A stretch of DNA of 64,000 nucleotides from assembly GCF_037327425.1 (NCBI RefSeq), contig NZ_CP147846.1, positions 4,464,001 through 4,528,000 of the forward strand, read 5' to 3'. Numbering within the stretch: the stretch's first letter is position 1; each line of letters starts with the position of its first letter. Made by a program: the position numbers and the translations under genes. Positions 35,480 to 44,058 of this stretch are shown here, one piece after another. The notes under the pieces are model-generated. The model did not search any database and was not told the origin of the DNA. It saw only the letters and a list, made by a program, of their open reading frames with translations. This DNA is from Rhodococcus sovatensis. Lineage in GTDB: Bacteria > Actinomycetota > Actinomycetes > Mycobacteriales > Mycobacteriaceae.

Positions 35480-35821
35480 ATGTCAGAGCGGGCTGCGGAG
35501 TACCAGGAGCAGGTGACCGGCAGTCCACCTGGGACCGAGTACGTTGTCGACGGAGTTGCCTTCGATGGATTCGGCGACGACACGCTCAAAGACGCGAAAG
35601 GTCCCGGATATGAACACCACATCGATGAGGACGGCCAATGGAAGCCGTACTTCAAGGGCGCTGATTCACTCGTGGCACAAGCGGAACGCCAACTGTTAGC
35701 TGCGGATGGCACGCCAATAGAATGGTCGATTGCTGAAGAGAAGGCAGCCGACACCATCCGCAACATGCTCCAAGATGCTGGCTTCGGCGACATCGAGGTT
35801 GTCTATGCCCCACCGAAATAA
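35480..35821 (+). CDS. Tox-REase-5 nuclease toxin domain
   Basis: A 113-residue protein matching the restriction-endonuclease-fold toxin 5 domain: ERAAEYQEQVTGSPPGTEYV, DGVAFDGFGDDTLKDAKGPGYE (the D-x(n)-D/E-x-K nuclease core), and a C-terminal IEWSIAEEKAADTIRN. It should cut nucleic acid in a competitor cell. It is in frame with the delivery half upstream and directly precedes an Imm52-type gene, its usual immunity partner. Confidence 0.85.
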   Translation: MSERAAEYQEQVTGSPPGTEYVVDGVAFDGFGDDTLKDAKGPGYEHHIDEDGQWKPYFKGADSLVAQAERQLLAADGTPIEWSIAEEKAADTIRNMLQDAGFGDIEVVYAPPK

Positions 35822-35840
35822 CACAGGAGGAGTCCGCCGG

Positions 35841-36545
35841 ATGCCTGATGAGATCGTCGTGACCGTTTCGTGGGGCCCACGTGAGGAAACTCCGACCAGA
35901 TGCGCTGAACGCCTGCTTGATTCACTCAGCAGGATCCCCGCGCTTCCCGACGTCTACTCGGATTGGTACCTCTACCCCGAGGGAGGGGCGGACGGGCCGG
36001 ACGACCTGTTGCCTGTGCCGACAGACCTCGATGCCCTTGCCTCGCTACTCGGGGCAGGTGTCCTCCGAAATGACCGCGGCGCGACTATGCCTGGCAGTGG
36101 GTTCTCGTCGGTGTTGACACGACTCCACCGCGATCGTCCTATCGACTACCGCGTTCGGTGTGGCGTTGAGTCGAGTCGGGTCAGCAATCACATCCTGTTG
36201 AAGTTTCCGCACCCCAATCGTGCGGATCCCGCTGCGATCGACGAGAACATCGTGCAACAGTCGCTGATGGCACTCGTCGAGGCGTGGCAACCTGAGTACG
36301 GCTCAGCGATAACGCACTCGTTCAGAACTGCGCAGAAGATCAACCACAAGGCCAAGGAGATACCCGTCGGATGGGTGACGTACCTTGCCAATTCGGTGGC
36401 AATCGACGAGCCCAAGCTTCCTGATCTCTCTCGAATTACACGGACTGGCGACGGGATGCTCCTGCAGCTGCATGGAATCGTGCAGGAGCCGAGTTTGGAC
36501 GAGGCGTTGGGTATCCGTCGGGCGTTGGGGTACGAAGTGCAGTGA
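35841..36545 (+). CDS. Imm52 family immunity protein
   Basis: A 234-residue protein starting MPDEIVVTVSWGPREETPTR, the N-terminal pattern of Imm52, with ILLKFPHPN in the middle and VGWVTYLANS later. ATG 35841 has AGGAGG about ten bases upstream. Imm52 proteins neutralise Tox-REase-5 toxins, which fits the order here. A fragment of a related gene is at 13.8 kb. Confidence 0.85.
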   Translation: MPDEIVVTVSWGPREETPTRCAERLLDSLSRIPALPDVYSDWYLYPEGGADGPDDLLPVPTDLDALASLLGAGVLRNDRGATMPGSGFSSVLTRLHRDRPIDYRVRCGVESSRVSNHILLKFPHPNRADPAAIDENIVQQSLMALVEAWQPEYGSAITHSFRTAQKINHKAKEIPVGWVTYLANSVAIDEPKLPDLSRITRTGDGMLLQLHGIVQEPSLDEALGIRRALGYEVQ

Positions 36546-36586
36546 CTGGAACAGCGAACTCAGCGGAGTACGGACTGACGTTGACG

Positions 36587-36886
36587 TCAGGTTGCACTTG
36601 AGTCGGCTAGGTGGAACGTCACTTCAGCATTGCCCTCCAGCACTAGATCAGCAATTGCTGGATCGGCGAACTTTATGGTGATCGAATGCTGAGGGTCCGC
36701 ATCATGAGTCCGGCTTTCCACCACAGTGCGCACCAGTGCGCTGCGTCGAAACGCGTGTCCCTCGACGAGCGTTGTCGATCCAGTTTCGACAAGCACCGCG
36801 TGAGTAACAGCAATAGCAGCGAAGTCAGCCGCCGTACCAGTGCAGGAGAAGACCACGTCCAAGGTGGGAGCCGATGAGACTGTCAT
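36587..36886 (-). CDS. Small hypothetical protein
   Basis: A 99-residue frame on the minus strand (VVFSCTGTAADFAAIAVTHA to EVTFHLADSSAT) with balanced composition and no known domain. It converges on the Imm52 gene. Coding status is uncertain. Confidence 0.4.
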   Translation of the reverse strand: MTVSSAPTLDVVFSCTGTAADFAAIAVTHAVLVETGSTTLVEGHAFRRSALVRTVVESRTHDADPQHSITIKFADPAIADLVLEGNAEVTFHLADSSAT

Positions 36887-37027
36887 AACGATATCTACCG
36901 ATCATCTTGAATAGTCTGGATGCTGGCGAGGAGACGTCGCGTGTTACGGGTCAGGCGCAGCTTACGCGCAGATTAGCAAGTTGGTATGACTCACGGTCGC
37001 GACGTTGGATGTGCTCACACCTATGAA

Positions 37028-37387
37028 TCAATGGGCAGCGTCGAATGCTTCTTCCACGCTCAAAGGTAGGCGTCCACGCGGCGAGACGTCGTATCCGTTT
37101 GCTTGCGCCCATTCCCGTATGACGCGAGTCTGAGCAGCGTCCCGCTTCGGAGCGACGGCGTTCGCGCCCGCACCCTTGGAGGCTTTACGGACCTTTCTTC
37201 CACCCGTCCTCGTTCCGTACCCGATGTAGTAGTCGAGCTTCCGGTGAAATTCCTTCGCGTTCTTGTCGTTGAGATCGATCTCGTACTCAGCCCCGTTCAC
37301 AGAGAACGTGATGTTCTCTCCGGTACCGTCTGGGATCTCTTTGTCGTCGATGTCATCGGTAAGCTGAATCAAGGTTCGTGTGGCCAC
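37028..37387 (-). CDS. lsr2: Lsr2 family nucleoid protein
   Basis: A 119-residue xenogeneic silencer. The N-terminal beta dimer domain is seen in IQLTDDIDDKEI and ITFSVNGAEYEIDL. A linker rich in basic residues leads to the C-terminal AT-hook-like domain, where the usual RGR motif is present (PRGRLPLSVEEAFDAA). Actinobacteria usually encode a chromosomal Lsr2; this copy sits in the AT-rich part of a mobile element and may keep it silent or interfere with the host's own. Confidence 0.93.
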   Translation of the reverse strand: MATRTLIQLTDDIDDKEIPDGTGENITFSVNGAEYEIDLNDKNAKEFHRKLDYYIGYGTRTGGRKVRKASKGAGANAVAPKRDAAQTRVIREWAQANGYDVSPRGRLPLSVEEAFDAAH

Positions 37388-37465
37388 TTAGTATCTTCCA
37401 ATCTCGTGGATGAAGCTGCTGACAGACACTCTACAGTTCGGTATCACATCACTCGGTTCCAAGGG

Positions 37466-37747
37466 ATGGCTGACGACATGGTCCGTAGAAATGCTATCGA
37501 GGCGCAGTACAAACGATCGTCGAATAAATCCTCAATGACGGACGTGTCGACGACTCGGCGGGCGAATGCAAAGCCCGGTGACCGGATAGGCATGACTACG
37601 GATGACGCCGCTTCTGCGGCGCTCGGCGGGCTACAGAACTTTCTGGTCGCGGCGAAGATTCCGTTCTCACGACAAATTGGCACAAATAAGATATTGACCG
37701 TCTCTTTTGGTGCTCCTACAGGTTCAGGCGTTTTTCCCTCAGAATAG
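37466..37747 (+). CDS. Small hypothetical protein
   Basis: A 93-residue frame from ATG 37466 (MADDMVRRNAIEAQYKRSSN) with a C-terminal ALGGLQNFLVAAKIPFSRQI and beta-like end. No family is recognised. It overlaps the end of the convergent gene by 32 bases. Confidence 0.4.
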   Translation: MADDMVRRNAIEAQYKRSSNKSSMTDVSTTRRANAKPGDRIGMTTDDAASAALGGLQNFLVAAKIPFSRQIGTNKILTVSFGAPTGSGVFPSE

Positions 37748-38162
37748 GTTCCATTTTCTGACTAATCTGTTCAATGAAGTCTTCGAGCCCTCCATCCGAA
37801 AACTTCAGTGACAACTTCGACACAGCAGCTTCAGCTGACCCGAGCTGCGCCCAATGCATCACAAAGCTTCGCTCTAGGTCGGAAAGTCCAGAGAGAAGAT
37901 CTTCATCGCCTTCGATCGCCGATCTACGTTCATCCGCTTCATTGTCTTCAGCATCCGGGAAATCAAAGATTGAGTCGTACCGGTCGTGCGGAAGTAGAAA
38001 TTCCGAAACTGGGTTTATCTTCAACTCAGCATCCCTGGTGGCAATCCCAGGAATCACCCACGAAGAGGGCAAATTATCATAGAATTCTTTTTCTCGATCA
38101 TCTATATCGTTATCCGAACTTTCCTTGGCTTGTTGCCATTTAGAGTTATCTATTGTTACCAT
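37716..38162 (-). CDS. Hypothetical acidic protein
   Basis: A 148-residue soluble protein from ATG 38162, which follows GAGGAAAG. It has an acidic middle (DFPDAEDNEADERRS) and helical C-terminal part (LSDLERSFVMHWAQLGSAEA). Not recognised. It lies downstream of the 567-residue membrane protein on the same strand and is probably co-transcribed. Confidence 0.6.
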   Translation of the reverse strand: MVTIDNSKWQQAKESSDNDIDDREKEFYDNLPSSWVIPGIATRDAELKINPVSEFLLPHDRYDSIFDFPDAEDNEADERRSAIEGDEDLLSGLSDLERSFVMHWAQLGSAEAAVSKLSLKFSDGGLEDFIEQISQKMEPILREKRLNL

Positions 38163-38215
38163 TTTAATCTTTCCTCTCTTATTGCACAAGGCTGACCCGA
38201 CGAGCCTAACTTAGT

Positions 38216-39919
38216 TTACCGCCGAACGAAGTGCCTGTAGACGATCGTTCTCAACGACCACGACCCGCTCGTCGCTAACGCGTTGAGCCCAGAGATGGAG
38301 AAGGCGACAACCCACCAAGCGTAACCGGCCCGCTCGGATAACGACGCGTCCGTACCAAACTCAGTGTGCGGCAACAGAGAGTAGATGAGTATGGCAAGGA
38401 ACGATGCGGCGATAGTCACCAGCGCAGATACGCGAGCAGCTAGCACGCCACCCACCATGGTTCGGGATTGATCAAGACCGGACCATGCTCCAATCGCGGC
38501 CGGCACCGCCAGGAGGGTGGTAACAGCCGCGCCAAAAGGAACAGACGTCATCCCCATCGACGAAAGAGCAACCAGCGCGATGAGAAACGTCGCGGCTACT
38601 GAGGACATGGCTGACACCGCAACGGACCCAGGCGGTCTCTCATAAAAGGTGCTTTCATAATAAAACTGCGAACCACGCCACGAATTCCTCACATATAGAT
38701 GCGAGTATCGCTGTCCATATCTGGCTCGCATGACTTTGTTGGGAAAGGCTGCAGTCTTACCAGTGCGTGAGTCCACAATTCTCTGTCGGCCTAAATAGGT
38801 TCCATCCGGACCCCGCACTTGCACGTGGTAGCTTCTCGCGCGGTCAACGTAGGACAGCGGATGCTGGACGCTGCTGGGCCTAACTCCCAAAACCGCCCTA
38901 AAGCCGTCGCGTAGGTTCTCAGGAGAGAACCAGCCGACAAGCTTTCCTCGTGGCCTTTGCTCGACAACGTGGGGGATTTCTCGTCTCTCGAAAGCAAATT
39001 TGGCATAGGTAGGTCTCGAACTCATGGGGACCATCACGCACCCCGCGTAATACTCAGAAAGGGCAAGCACGATTCGCGCAGCGGCAAGAAGCAGGCGCCG
39101 TCTATCGTCATATGCAACGCTCAGTGCAATCAAAGAACTTTCAACCGCCAACGCATCGTCAGCATTAGAGTAATTATGACTAGACAAGATCCCTATTACT
39201 TTAGCCTCGATCGCGCCGTAATGCGCATCAAAGTTTTTCTTCCCTATTCCGTCACGAACAAATTTGCGAATTATGGCGACTTGCCACATCAAGGCATCCT
39301 GGTACGTCAGTGTAGAAATTCGCTTTTCGTTAGCATCATGAACTCTGAAATTATCCAAGAGTCTTCCGCGCCCCTGGAGAACGAGAGGAAGGACAAGATA
39401 CTCACGAAAATCGTCGTAGTTGTTATTGGCAACTTTTAAGTGCGCATTATCTTCCTGTCCGACCGTAGGCGAACGGTGTGATTGCTGCGCCGCACCAGAG
39501 CTAGGTAGTAACACTGTCAGGGATGTGTTGATTGTTACCGACCGAACATGCTGTTCCACGGATTCAGATATGCGCTCGATTCGGCCTGATTGTGGATCGA
39601 CCATTTGAAGGAAAGTGCTCGCTTGTAGCTCAGAAATGTCCAGCTTGGCAACACCATCAAGGAATTCCCGGTTTGCAACAAATGGTGGAAGCCCTCGATG
39701 GTCAGCACGTGTTCGCATATAGGAGTCAATCGACCCACGGAAGTATTTTATCCAGAATACAAGAGAAATGCCTGCGAGTAGTACGGAGAGAAATATCGAT
39801 ATCAGCAGACCAAAGTCGACAAACGCCACCACGATGCACGACGCGATCGCGAATACCCATGACACTGTTGCCAGCTTGATTCGACCGCCAAGACTGACTT
39901 CCGGGCGATCCCCACTCAT
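38216..39919 (-). CDS. Large membrane protein with cytosolic central domain
   Basis: About 567 residues from MSGDRPEVSLGG. Two N-terminal membrane helices (VSWVFAIASCIVVAFVDFG, ISIFLSVLLAGISLVFWI) are followed by a soluble domain of about 330 residues containing REYLVLPLVLQGRGRLLDNF, a long helical part, and a beta-rich YHVQVRGPDGTYLGRQRIVD segment. Three or four C-terminal membrane helices follow. I do not recognise the family. The 2+4 helix layout around a large cytosolic domain suggests a sensor or membrane effector. Its neighbours are the 148-residue protein (downstream) and the divergent ParA-like operon. Confidence 0.6.
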   Translation of the reverse strand: MSGDRPEVSLGGRIKLATVSWVFAIASCIVVAFVDFGLLISIFLSVLLAGISLVFWIKYFRGSIDSYMRTRADHRGLPPFVANREFLDGVAKLDISELQASTFLQMVDPQSGRIERISESVEQHVRSVTINTSLTVLLPSSGAAQQSHRSPTVGQEDNAHLKVANNNYDDFREYLVLPLVLQGRGRLLDNFRVHDANEKRISTLTYQDALMWQVAIIRKFVRDGIGKKNFDAHYGAIEAKVIGILSSHNYSNADDALAVESSLIALSVAYDDRRRLLLAAARIVLALSEYYAGCVMVPMSSRPTYAKFAFERREIPHVVEQRPRGKLVGWFSPENLRDGFRAVLGVRPSSVQHPLSYVDRARSYHVQVRGPDGTYLGRQRIVDSRTGKTAAFPNKVMRARYGQRYSHLYVRNSWRGSQFYYESTFYERPPGSVAVSAMSSVAATFLIALVALSSMGMTSVPFGAAVTTLLAVPAAIGAWSGLDQSRTMVGGVLAARVSALVTIAASFLAILIYSLLPHTEFGTDASLSERAGYAWWVVAFSISGLNALATSGSWSLRTIVYRHFVRR

Positions 39920-40264
39920 CGTGTAACCGCTCGACGAGCGACGCTCACAGTCATTGGGCACACGAATGTCAGGTGCTCAACCGGTGGCAAGGACTGCGGC
40001 ATACATGTCATCGACCGATGGTACGGACGGTCAATTACCGTGTCGATCACCCGTTTGAATGAATGAGCACAGCCCGAAGCACCGACATCAACGTCGACCA
40101 GGCGCTCCCAAGCTTGGGAGGAATTGCCACGCTCGTCCGAGGTCACCACTGCCGTCCCGGCAAGCGATCCGAAGCAGGCTCAAGATTCCCACTCAGCCCG
40201 CAGTCTGACGAGGTACGATCCTCTTTCGAACACATACAGCTTGAGTTTAGTCCGGAAGGGAAAC

Positions 40265-41185
40265 ATGCCGACGATATCGATCATAAATTATAAGGGTGGC
40301 GTCGGCAAGACAACTCTTACTGCGAATATTGCTGCAGAACTAGCACAGCGAGGAATGAAAGTACTAGCTATCGATCTAGACGCCCAAGCTAGTTTAACGT
40401 TTTCGTTTGTGCAACCTGACTACTGGTCCAGCAAGCTTCAGCATGATAAAACGATCAAGCAGTGGTTCGACGCTTTCGGTGAAGATAGCAGCGCCCCGAT
40501 CGACCTCGAATCGCTCATCCTGAAGCCTACCGCTGTGAACGCACGACTTCCGAAGAATGGCGGTGTTCTCCATTTTATTGCATCCCACCTCGGTTTGATT
40601 AATGTTGACCTAGAACTGGCAACGGAACTAAACGCATCGAATCTAGCTCAGGCTAAGCGTAAGTATCTCAAAGTTCATCGCAGGCTCATTGAAGGTCTAG
40701 CGCGACCGGCGTTTGCCGACTACGATGTAATTTTGATCGACTGCCCGCCAAACTTTAACATTGTGACTAAAACCGCGATAATAGCGAGCGATCAGATTCT
40801 CGTACCGTCCAAAGCCGACTACCTTTCGACGCTCGGTACCGACTATCTCGTGGGAAGCCTCCGTCAACTCGTCAGAGAACACAATGAATACCTCGACCAA
40901 GAGAACGCGGACCTGGCCATTGACCCGGCCATACTGGGTGTGATCTTCACGATGGTGCAGTTCTATGGTGAACAGCCCATTTCTGCGCAACGTCCGTTCA
41001 TAGCGCAGACAGAGAAGTTGGGATTGTATGTTTTTGATTCATACTTCCGCGACACCAAAACAAAACTTGCGAATGCCGCTGCAGACAATGTGCCGCTTAT
41101 TCTAGACGGATATGCGAGTACCGAAGAAGTTATCGACGAACTACGCCGATTGGTCGACGAGGTAGTCACGCGGGCGGGACTTTAG
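40265..41185 (+). CDS. ParA-like Walker-type ATPase
   Basis: A 306-residue ParA/MinD-family ATPase: deviant Walker A INYKGGVGKTTLTANIA (about 7-23), LAIDLDAQASLTFSF, and VILIDCPPNFNI. ATG 40265 is preceded by GGAAGGG; longer frames upstream lack a start signal. The inserts between motifs (residues about 60-120) are larger than in plasmid ParA. No ParB or parS-like array is seen. It is followed two bases later by a 142-residue protein, so the pair may be a partition-like module or part of an uncharacterised ATPase system. Confidence 0.8.
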   Translation: MPTISIINYKGGVGKTTLTANIAAELAQRGMKVLAIDLDAQASLTFSFVQPDYWSSKLQHDKTIKQWFDAFGEDSSAPIDLESLILKPTAVNARLPKNGGVLHFIASHLGLINVDLELATELNASNLAQAKRKYLKVHRRLIEGLARPAFADYDVILIDCPPNFNIVTKTAIIASDQILVPSKADYLSTLGTDYLVGSLRQLVREHNEYLDQENADLAIDPAILGVIFTMVQFYGEQPISAQRPFIAQTEKLGLYVFDSYFRDTKTKLANAAADNVPLILDGYASTEEVIDELRRLVDEVVTRAGL

Positions 41186-41187
41186 AC

Positions 41188-41616
41188 ATGGCACGAAGTG
41201 CAGAGCGGACGCTCATCGATCTCGTGGCAACATTCTTAAAGAAGCTGACTGACAGTGACATTAAGGCACTGCTCGACGGACGGGCTCGCCTCGCAGTAGA
41301 CTATACTGTACCTTCCAAGGAAGGAACCGACCTCGGCAATGCTGATACCGATGTGGCGATTAGGCTAGCCAAAATCGCATCCACCTTGCAATCAGCATTG
41401 TCGCGCGATGAGGCAAGCGACATACTTTCTAGTTCGAATCTTCGTGCCGCGGATCTACGAAAGTTGATGCGCATTTTGGATCTCCCGGTTTCCAGAACTG
41501 ATACAGTGGATAAACTACACTACAAACTGATCGATTCCACCGTGGGTTTTAAACTCCGGTCAGATGCTGTCCGAGGAAATTCTGAACGAAATAGGATTCA
41601 GGCCAACGACGACTAG
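41188..41616 (+). CDS. Partner protein of ParA-like ATPase, unrecognised
   Basis: A 142-residue basic/helical protein with starting helices LIDLVATFLKKLTDSDIKAL and a C-terminal helix-turn region, RAADLRKLMRILDLPVSRTD, reminiscent of SAP/Rho-N-like DNA- or RNA-binding folds. No ParB CTPase motif is seen. The two-base spacing implies translation coupled to the ATPase. Confidence 0.6.
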   Translation: MARSAERTLIDLVATFLKKLTDSDIKALLDGRARLAVDYTVPSKEGTDLGNADTDVAIRLAKIASTLQSALSRDEASDILSSSNLRAADLRKLMRILDLPVSRTDTVDKLHYKLIDSTVGFKLRSDAVRGNSERNRIQANDD

Positions 41617-41823
41617 TAATTCGCGGCCAAGAATTTCCACCCACCTTCTGGGGCTGATGCAGAATATATCCCCGCGATCTAGTCGCATTATTGAAGGTTG
41701 TCCAAATGGAGCCACGCCCGAAGAGCTGATTTCTTCAGCCTATGGAACATGTGCAGAATAAATTGCGATCCGCTCAAATCTAGCGAGCCAATTGCGCAAT
41801 ATACTGATAGACCAAAGGGATGA
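41617..41823. other. Intergenic between convergent genes
   Basis: About 200 bases with no supported gene. A frame from 41564 overlapping the previous gene has no recognisable features. Confidence 0.4.
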
Positions 41824-42330
41824 TCAATTCGATCGGAAAGCAGGTTGTTTCACGACAGTCCACACCAGCTTAGCAACGTGGTCGATGTTGCCCGAGCCTA
41901 CAATTGCCTGTCCCCCGGGCCAGTCTAGTGCCGCGCTACTGCAAGTAGGTACGACCTCGGCAGGGCCAATTACGAACGACTAAGCATCGGCGGCGATGCC
42001 TGCTCTCGCTTCAACGAGATAGGAAGATGCCTGGTGATACCCGTCGCGTCCGACGTACGCGCCGACGGGACTCCACTTACACTCAAGCATCAACGCACGC
42101 TTGCCTGGCACGCACAGCATTACGTCCGCATCGATGGACTTTTGAGTGACGTTGATTCCTGCGGTGGATTCCCGATACGGAGAAGTGGCACTGTAGTGCT
42201 TTGAAGACAGGCTGCCACTCGACATTGCATTCCCGACCATGCCGGTCGAAGTAGCCGACGAGGTTGCACACAAGACCAGCTGACAGAAGGTCAGCAGCAC
42301 CGGTTGGTGACTCGGATGCCAGTCATTCAT
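41824..42330 (-). pseudogene. Decayed PD-(D/E)XK nuclease-like gene
   Basis: Minus strand. The best-preserved core reads KSIDADVMLCVPGKRALMLE then CKWS, a D-x(n)-E-x-K nuclease pattern, followed by GRDGYHQASSYLVEA. A TAG (about 41980) interrupts the frame. Beyond it, the same frame continues sensibly (VPTCSSAALDWPGG, GNIDHVAKLVWTVV) to TGA at 41824. The N-terminal part reads well in two different frames, indicating a shift. It follows an XRE gene on the same strand; together they were probably a small restriction-like or toxin module. Confidence 0.6.
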
Positions 42331-42342
42331 GGCCCAACTCGC

Positions 42343-42573
42343 TTAGTCGAGAGCTTCCACGATCATGCGAAGAGTCGCCCCGAGAGACTTCGCCACGTAG
42401 CGCAACTCTACGACGTCGAGCCGTCGCTCCCCCGACTCGTACTTGCTGACGAAGGACTGCGGCTCGCCGAGACGTTTCGCGACCTCAACCTGTGTCAGCC
42501 CAGCATCGAGCCGCAGCTGGCGGAGTAGGGCGCAGAGCTGCTGGTACTCGGCCGAGTAGATCGACTTTTCCAC
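42343..42573 (-). CDS. XRE-family HTH regulator
   Basis: A 76-residue single-domain HTH protein (LRLDAGLTQVEVAKRLGEPQ, SFVSKYESGERRLDV). A palindrome lies 26 bases before its start, suggesting autoregulation. It leads the decayed nuclease gene. Confidence 0.85.
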   Translation of the reverse strand: MEKSIYSAEYQQLCALLRQLRLDAGLTQVEVAKRLGEPQSFVSKYESGERRLDVVELRYVAKSLGATLRMIVEALD

Positions 42574-42598
42574 CGGACAAGCGCACCTTGCGGGATCG

Positions 42599-42619
42599 AA
42601 TATCCCAATTTAGGATATT
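42599..42619. promoter_or_regulatory. Palindromic operator upstream of XRE gene
   Basis: AATATCC, seven bases, GGATATT: a perfect inverted repeat with the size and AT-rich centre of XRE-family operators, in the promoter region of 42573. Confidence 0.6.
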
Positions 42620-42677
42620 GCTTCCAGCGGCGCTCCGTCCGGTCGATGGGTACTGCAAGAGAAGGGGAGGTGCACTC

Positions 42678-42710
42678 ATGAGCGGAGGAAACTTCAGCGG
42701 CGGCAACTGA
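42678..42710 (+). CDS. Ten-residue micro-ORF with strong ribosome site
   Basis: ATG 42678 to TGA encodes MSGGNFSGGN. It is preceded by GGGGAGG at ideal spacing and followed after 17 bases by a strong terminator-like hairpin. The combination of good initiation, a very short peptide and a hairpin is the layout of a leader peptide/attenuator or a small RNA. It lies upstream of the 376-residue membrane protein. Confidence 0.35.
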   Translation: MSGGNFSGGN

Positions 42711-42727
42711 TCCAACTGCTAGGCGAG

Positions 42728-42790
42728 GGCAGGGCGCTCCAGAGTTCGTACCAAGTTTCATCACGAACTCTGTTGTCGCTCTGCCTTTTT
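42728..42790 (+). terminator. Long two-part hairpin followed by T-run
   Basis: Outer arms GGCAGGGCG (42728-42736) and CGCTCTGCC (42777-42785), inner arms AGAGTTCGT and ACGAACTCT, followed by TTTTTC. A classical intrinsic terminator on the plus strand, before the gene at 42835. Confidence 0.75.
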
Positions 42791-42834
42791 CGTATACTCA
42801 AACGCGATCATGCTTGCTATAATGCAGGCAGTAC

Positions 42835-43965
42835 ATGCGCGATCCTCATCAACGACTCGTCAACCTCAAGCTCCTGTTCGGCGCATTCGCGCTGGCGGTT
42901 TTCGGTGTCGCGTTGATGGTCCTCGACAGCTACTTGGCCGGCCAATCCGGCCTCGGGCTACTCGCACTCTTCCCGCTCAGCGAGATCGGCGGCACGCTCC
43001 TGGTGGCTGGGATCATCGGCATTGCACTGGATCGGTGGATTGACGGCGACCGTGGGGCAGTGCTGGAGAAGTTGATCGAGAAGGTCATGCTCCGCGTCAT
43101 GGCACGCCTGGCGCCAACGCTGCGCGATTCTGTGATCCAGGCGTTCGCCGACAACATCGACAACCTCTCGGTCATCGCCACCGACGAGTTCCTCGACCAA
43201 CTCGCTCGAAACGCGCTGACCTTGCGTCTGGGCGACCGGGACTTCGCCGAAGACATCTACGCCGATGTCCGTGATCAAGCGATTCTCGGGTCAACCGAGC
43301 GGTGGCGTGACACCACCATCAGCATGAACTTGTCACCTCTACCTATGGACACAGGGCATGGAGCGTCGTCTCAACCTCCGCTCTTCGTGCTGACTGCTCG
43401 CCATGAGTACACCGTCGTTCCCGCTCACGCGATCCGTCGCTTCTCAGCAGTCTCCGACGAGAAGCACTACGAAGAACTGCTCGACGATTCGACATCGACG
43501 TCGATCTGGCACATCAACCCGAAGATCGGCCTCGACGCCGGGAGTCGAGAGGCATTCGAGCTTGTGCAGTTCAGCATCAACGGCGAGGAGCGCTCGATCC
43601 GTCGCACCGGAAAGACGGGGAGTCAGACGTACTCAGTGAACCTGGGTCCTGATGCAGTTCGAGACCAGGCGCCAGTCACCATCGCGTACACCTATCGCAC
43701 CGTCGTCCGTCAGTACGGGCACATGCTGCACGTCGAGACGGAACAACCAACTAAGGGTCTCGACGTGACGCTGGAGTACGGCGACTGCGGAATCGCGGAG
43801 ATGCGCCTGATCCCGTTCATCTCCAGCAGCAAGAAGGTACGCAACTACCGCATGCCGGATTCCGTGCCTGAGCAGAGCGTAGGCATCGGATTCGACGGGT
43901 GGTGCACGAAGGGGCAGGGAGTTGTAGCTGTATGGGTTTTGGCGTCCGAAGTAGACATTCGCTAA
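42835..43965 (+). CDS. Two-helix membrane protein with soluble C-terminal domain, unrecognised
   Basis: A 376-residue protein. Membrane helices at about residues 11-31 (LKLLFGAFALAVFGVALMVL) and 38-62 (LGLLALFPLSEIGGTLLVAG, IIGIALD), then an amphipathic region (AVLEKLIEKVMLRVMARLAP) and a beta-rich C-terminal domain of about 220 residues (VLTARHEYTVVPAHAIRRFS, QTYSVNLGPDAVRDQAPV). No family is recognised. The layout is like a two-helix anchored sensor or a pore-forming effector. It lies in a cluster of unknowns on the mobile element. Confidence 0.6.
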   Translation: MRDPHQRLVNLKLLFGAFALAVFGVALMVLDSYLAGQSGLGLLALFPLSEIGGTLLVAGIIGIALDRWIDGDRGAVLEKLIEKVMLRVMARLAPTLRDSVIQAFADNIDNLSVIATDEFLDQLARNALTLRLGDRDFAEDIYADVRDQAILGSTERWRDTTISMNLSPLPMDTGHGASSQPPLFVLTARHEYTVVPAHAIRRFSAVSDEKHYEELLDDSTSTSIWHINPKIGLDAGSREAFELVQFSINGEERSIRRTGKTGSQTYSVNLGPDAVRDQAPVTIAYTYRTVVRQYGHMLHVETEQPTKGLDVTLEYGDCGIAEMRLIPFISSSKKVRNYRMPDSVPEQSVGIGFDGWCTKGQGVVAVWVLASEVDIR

Positions 43966-44058
43966 CAGATTCCGTCGGACGGGTATACAGCGCTATAGCT
44001 ACCCATGAAATATAGTGCCCCTTTTCCAACCATCGATACGGATTTAAACGCGTTCAGA

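Noticed and set aside
40265..41616. A standard plasmid ParAB partition locus
   Set aside because: The second protein has no ParB CTPase motif and no repeat array is nearby; a ParA-like call is kept, but not a partition claim.
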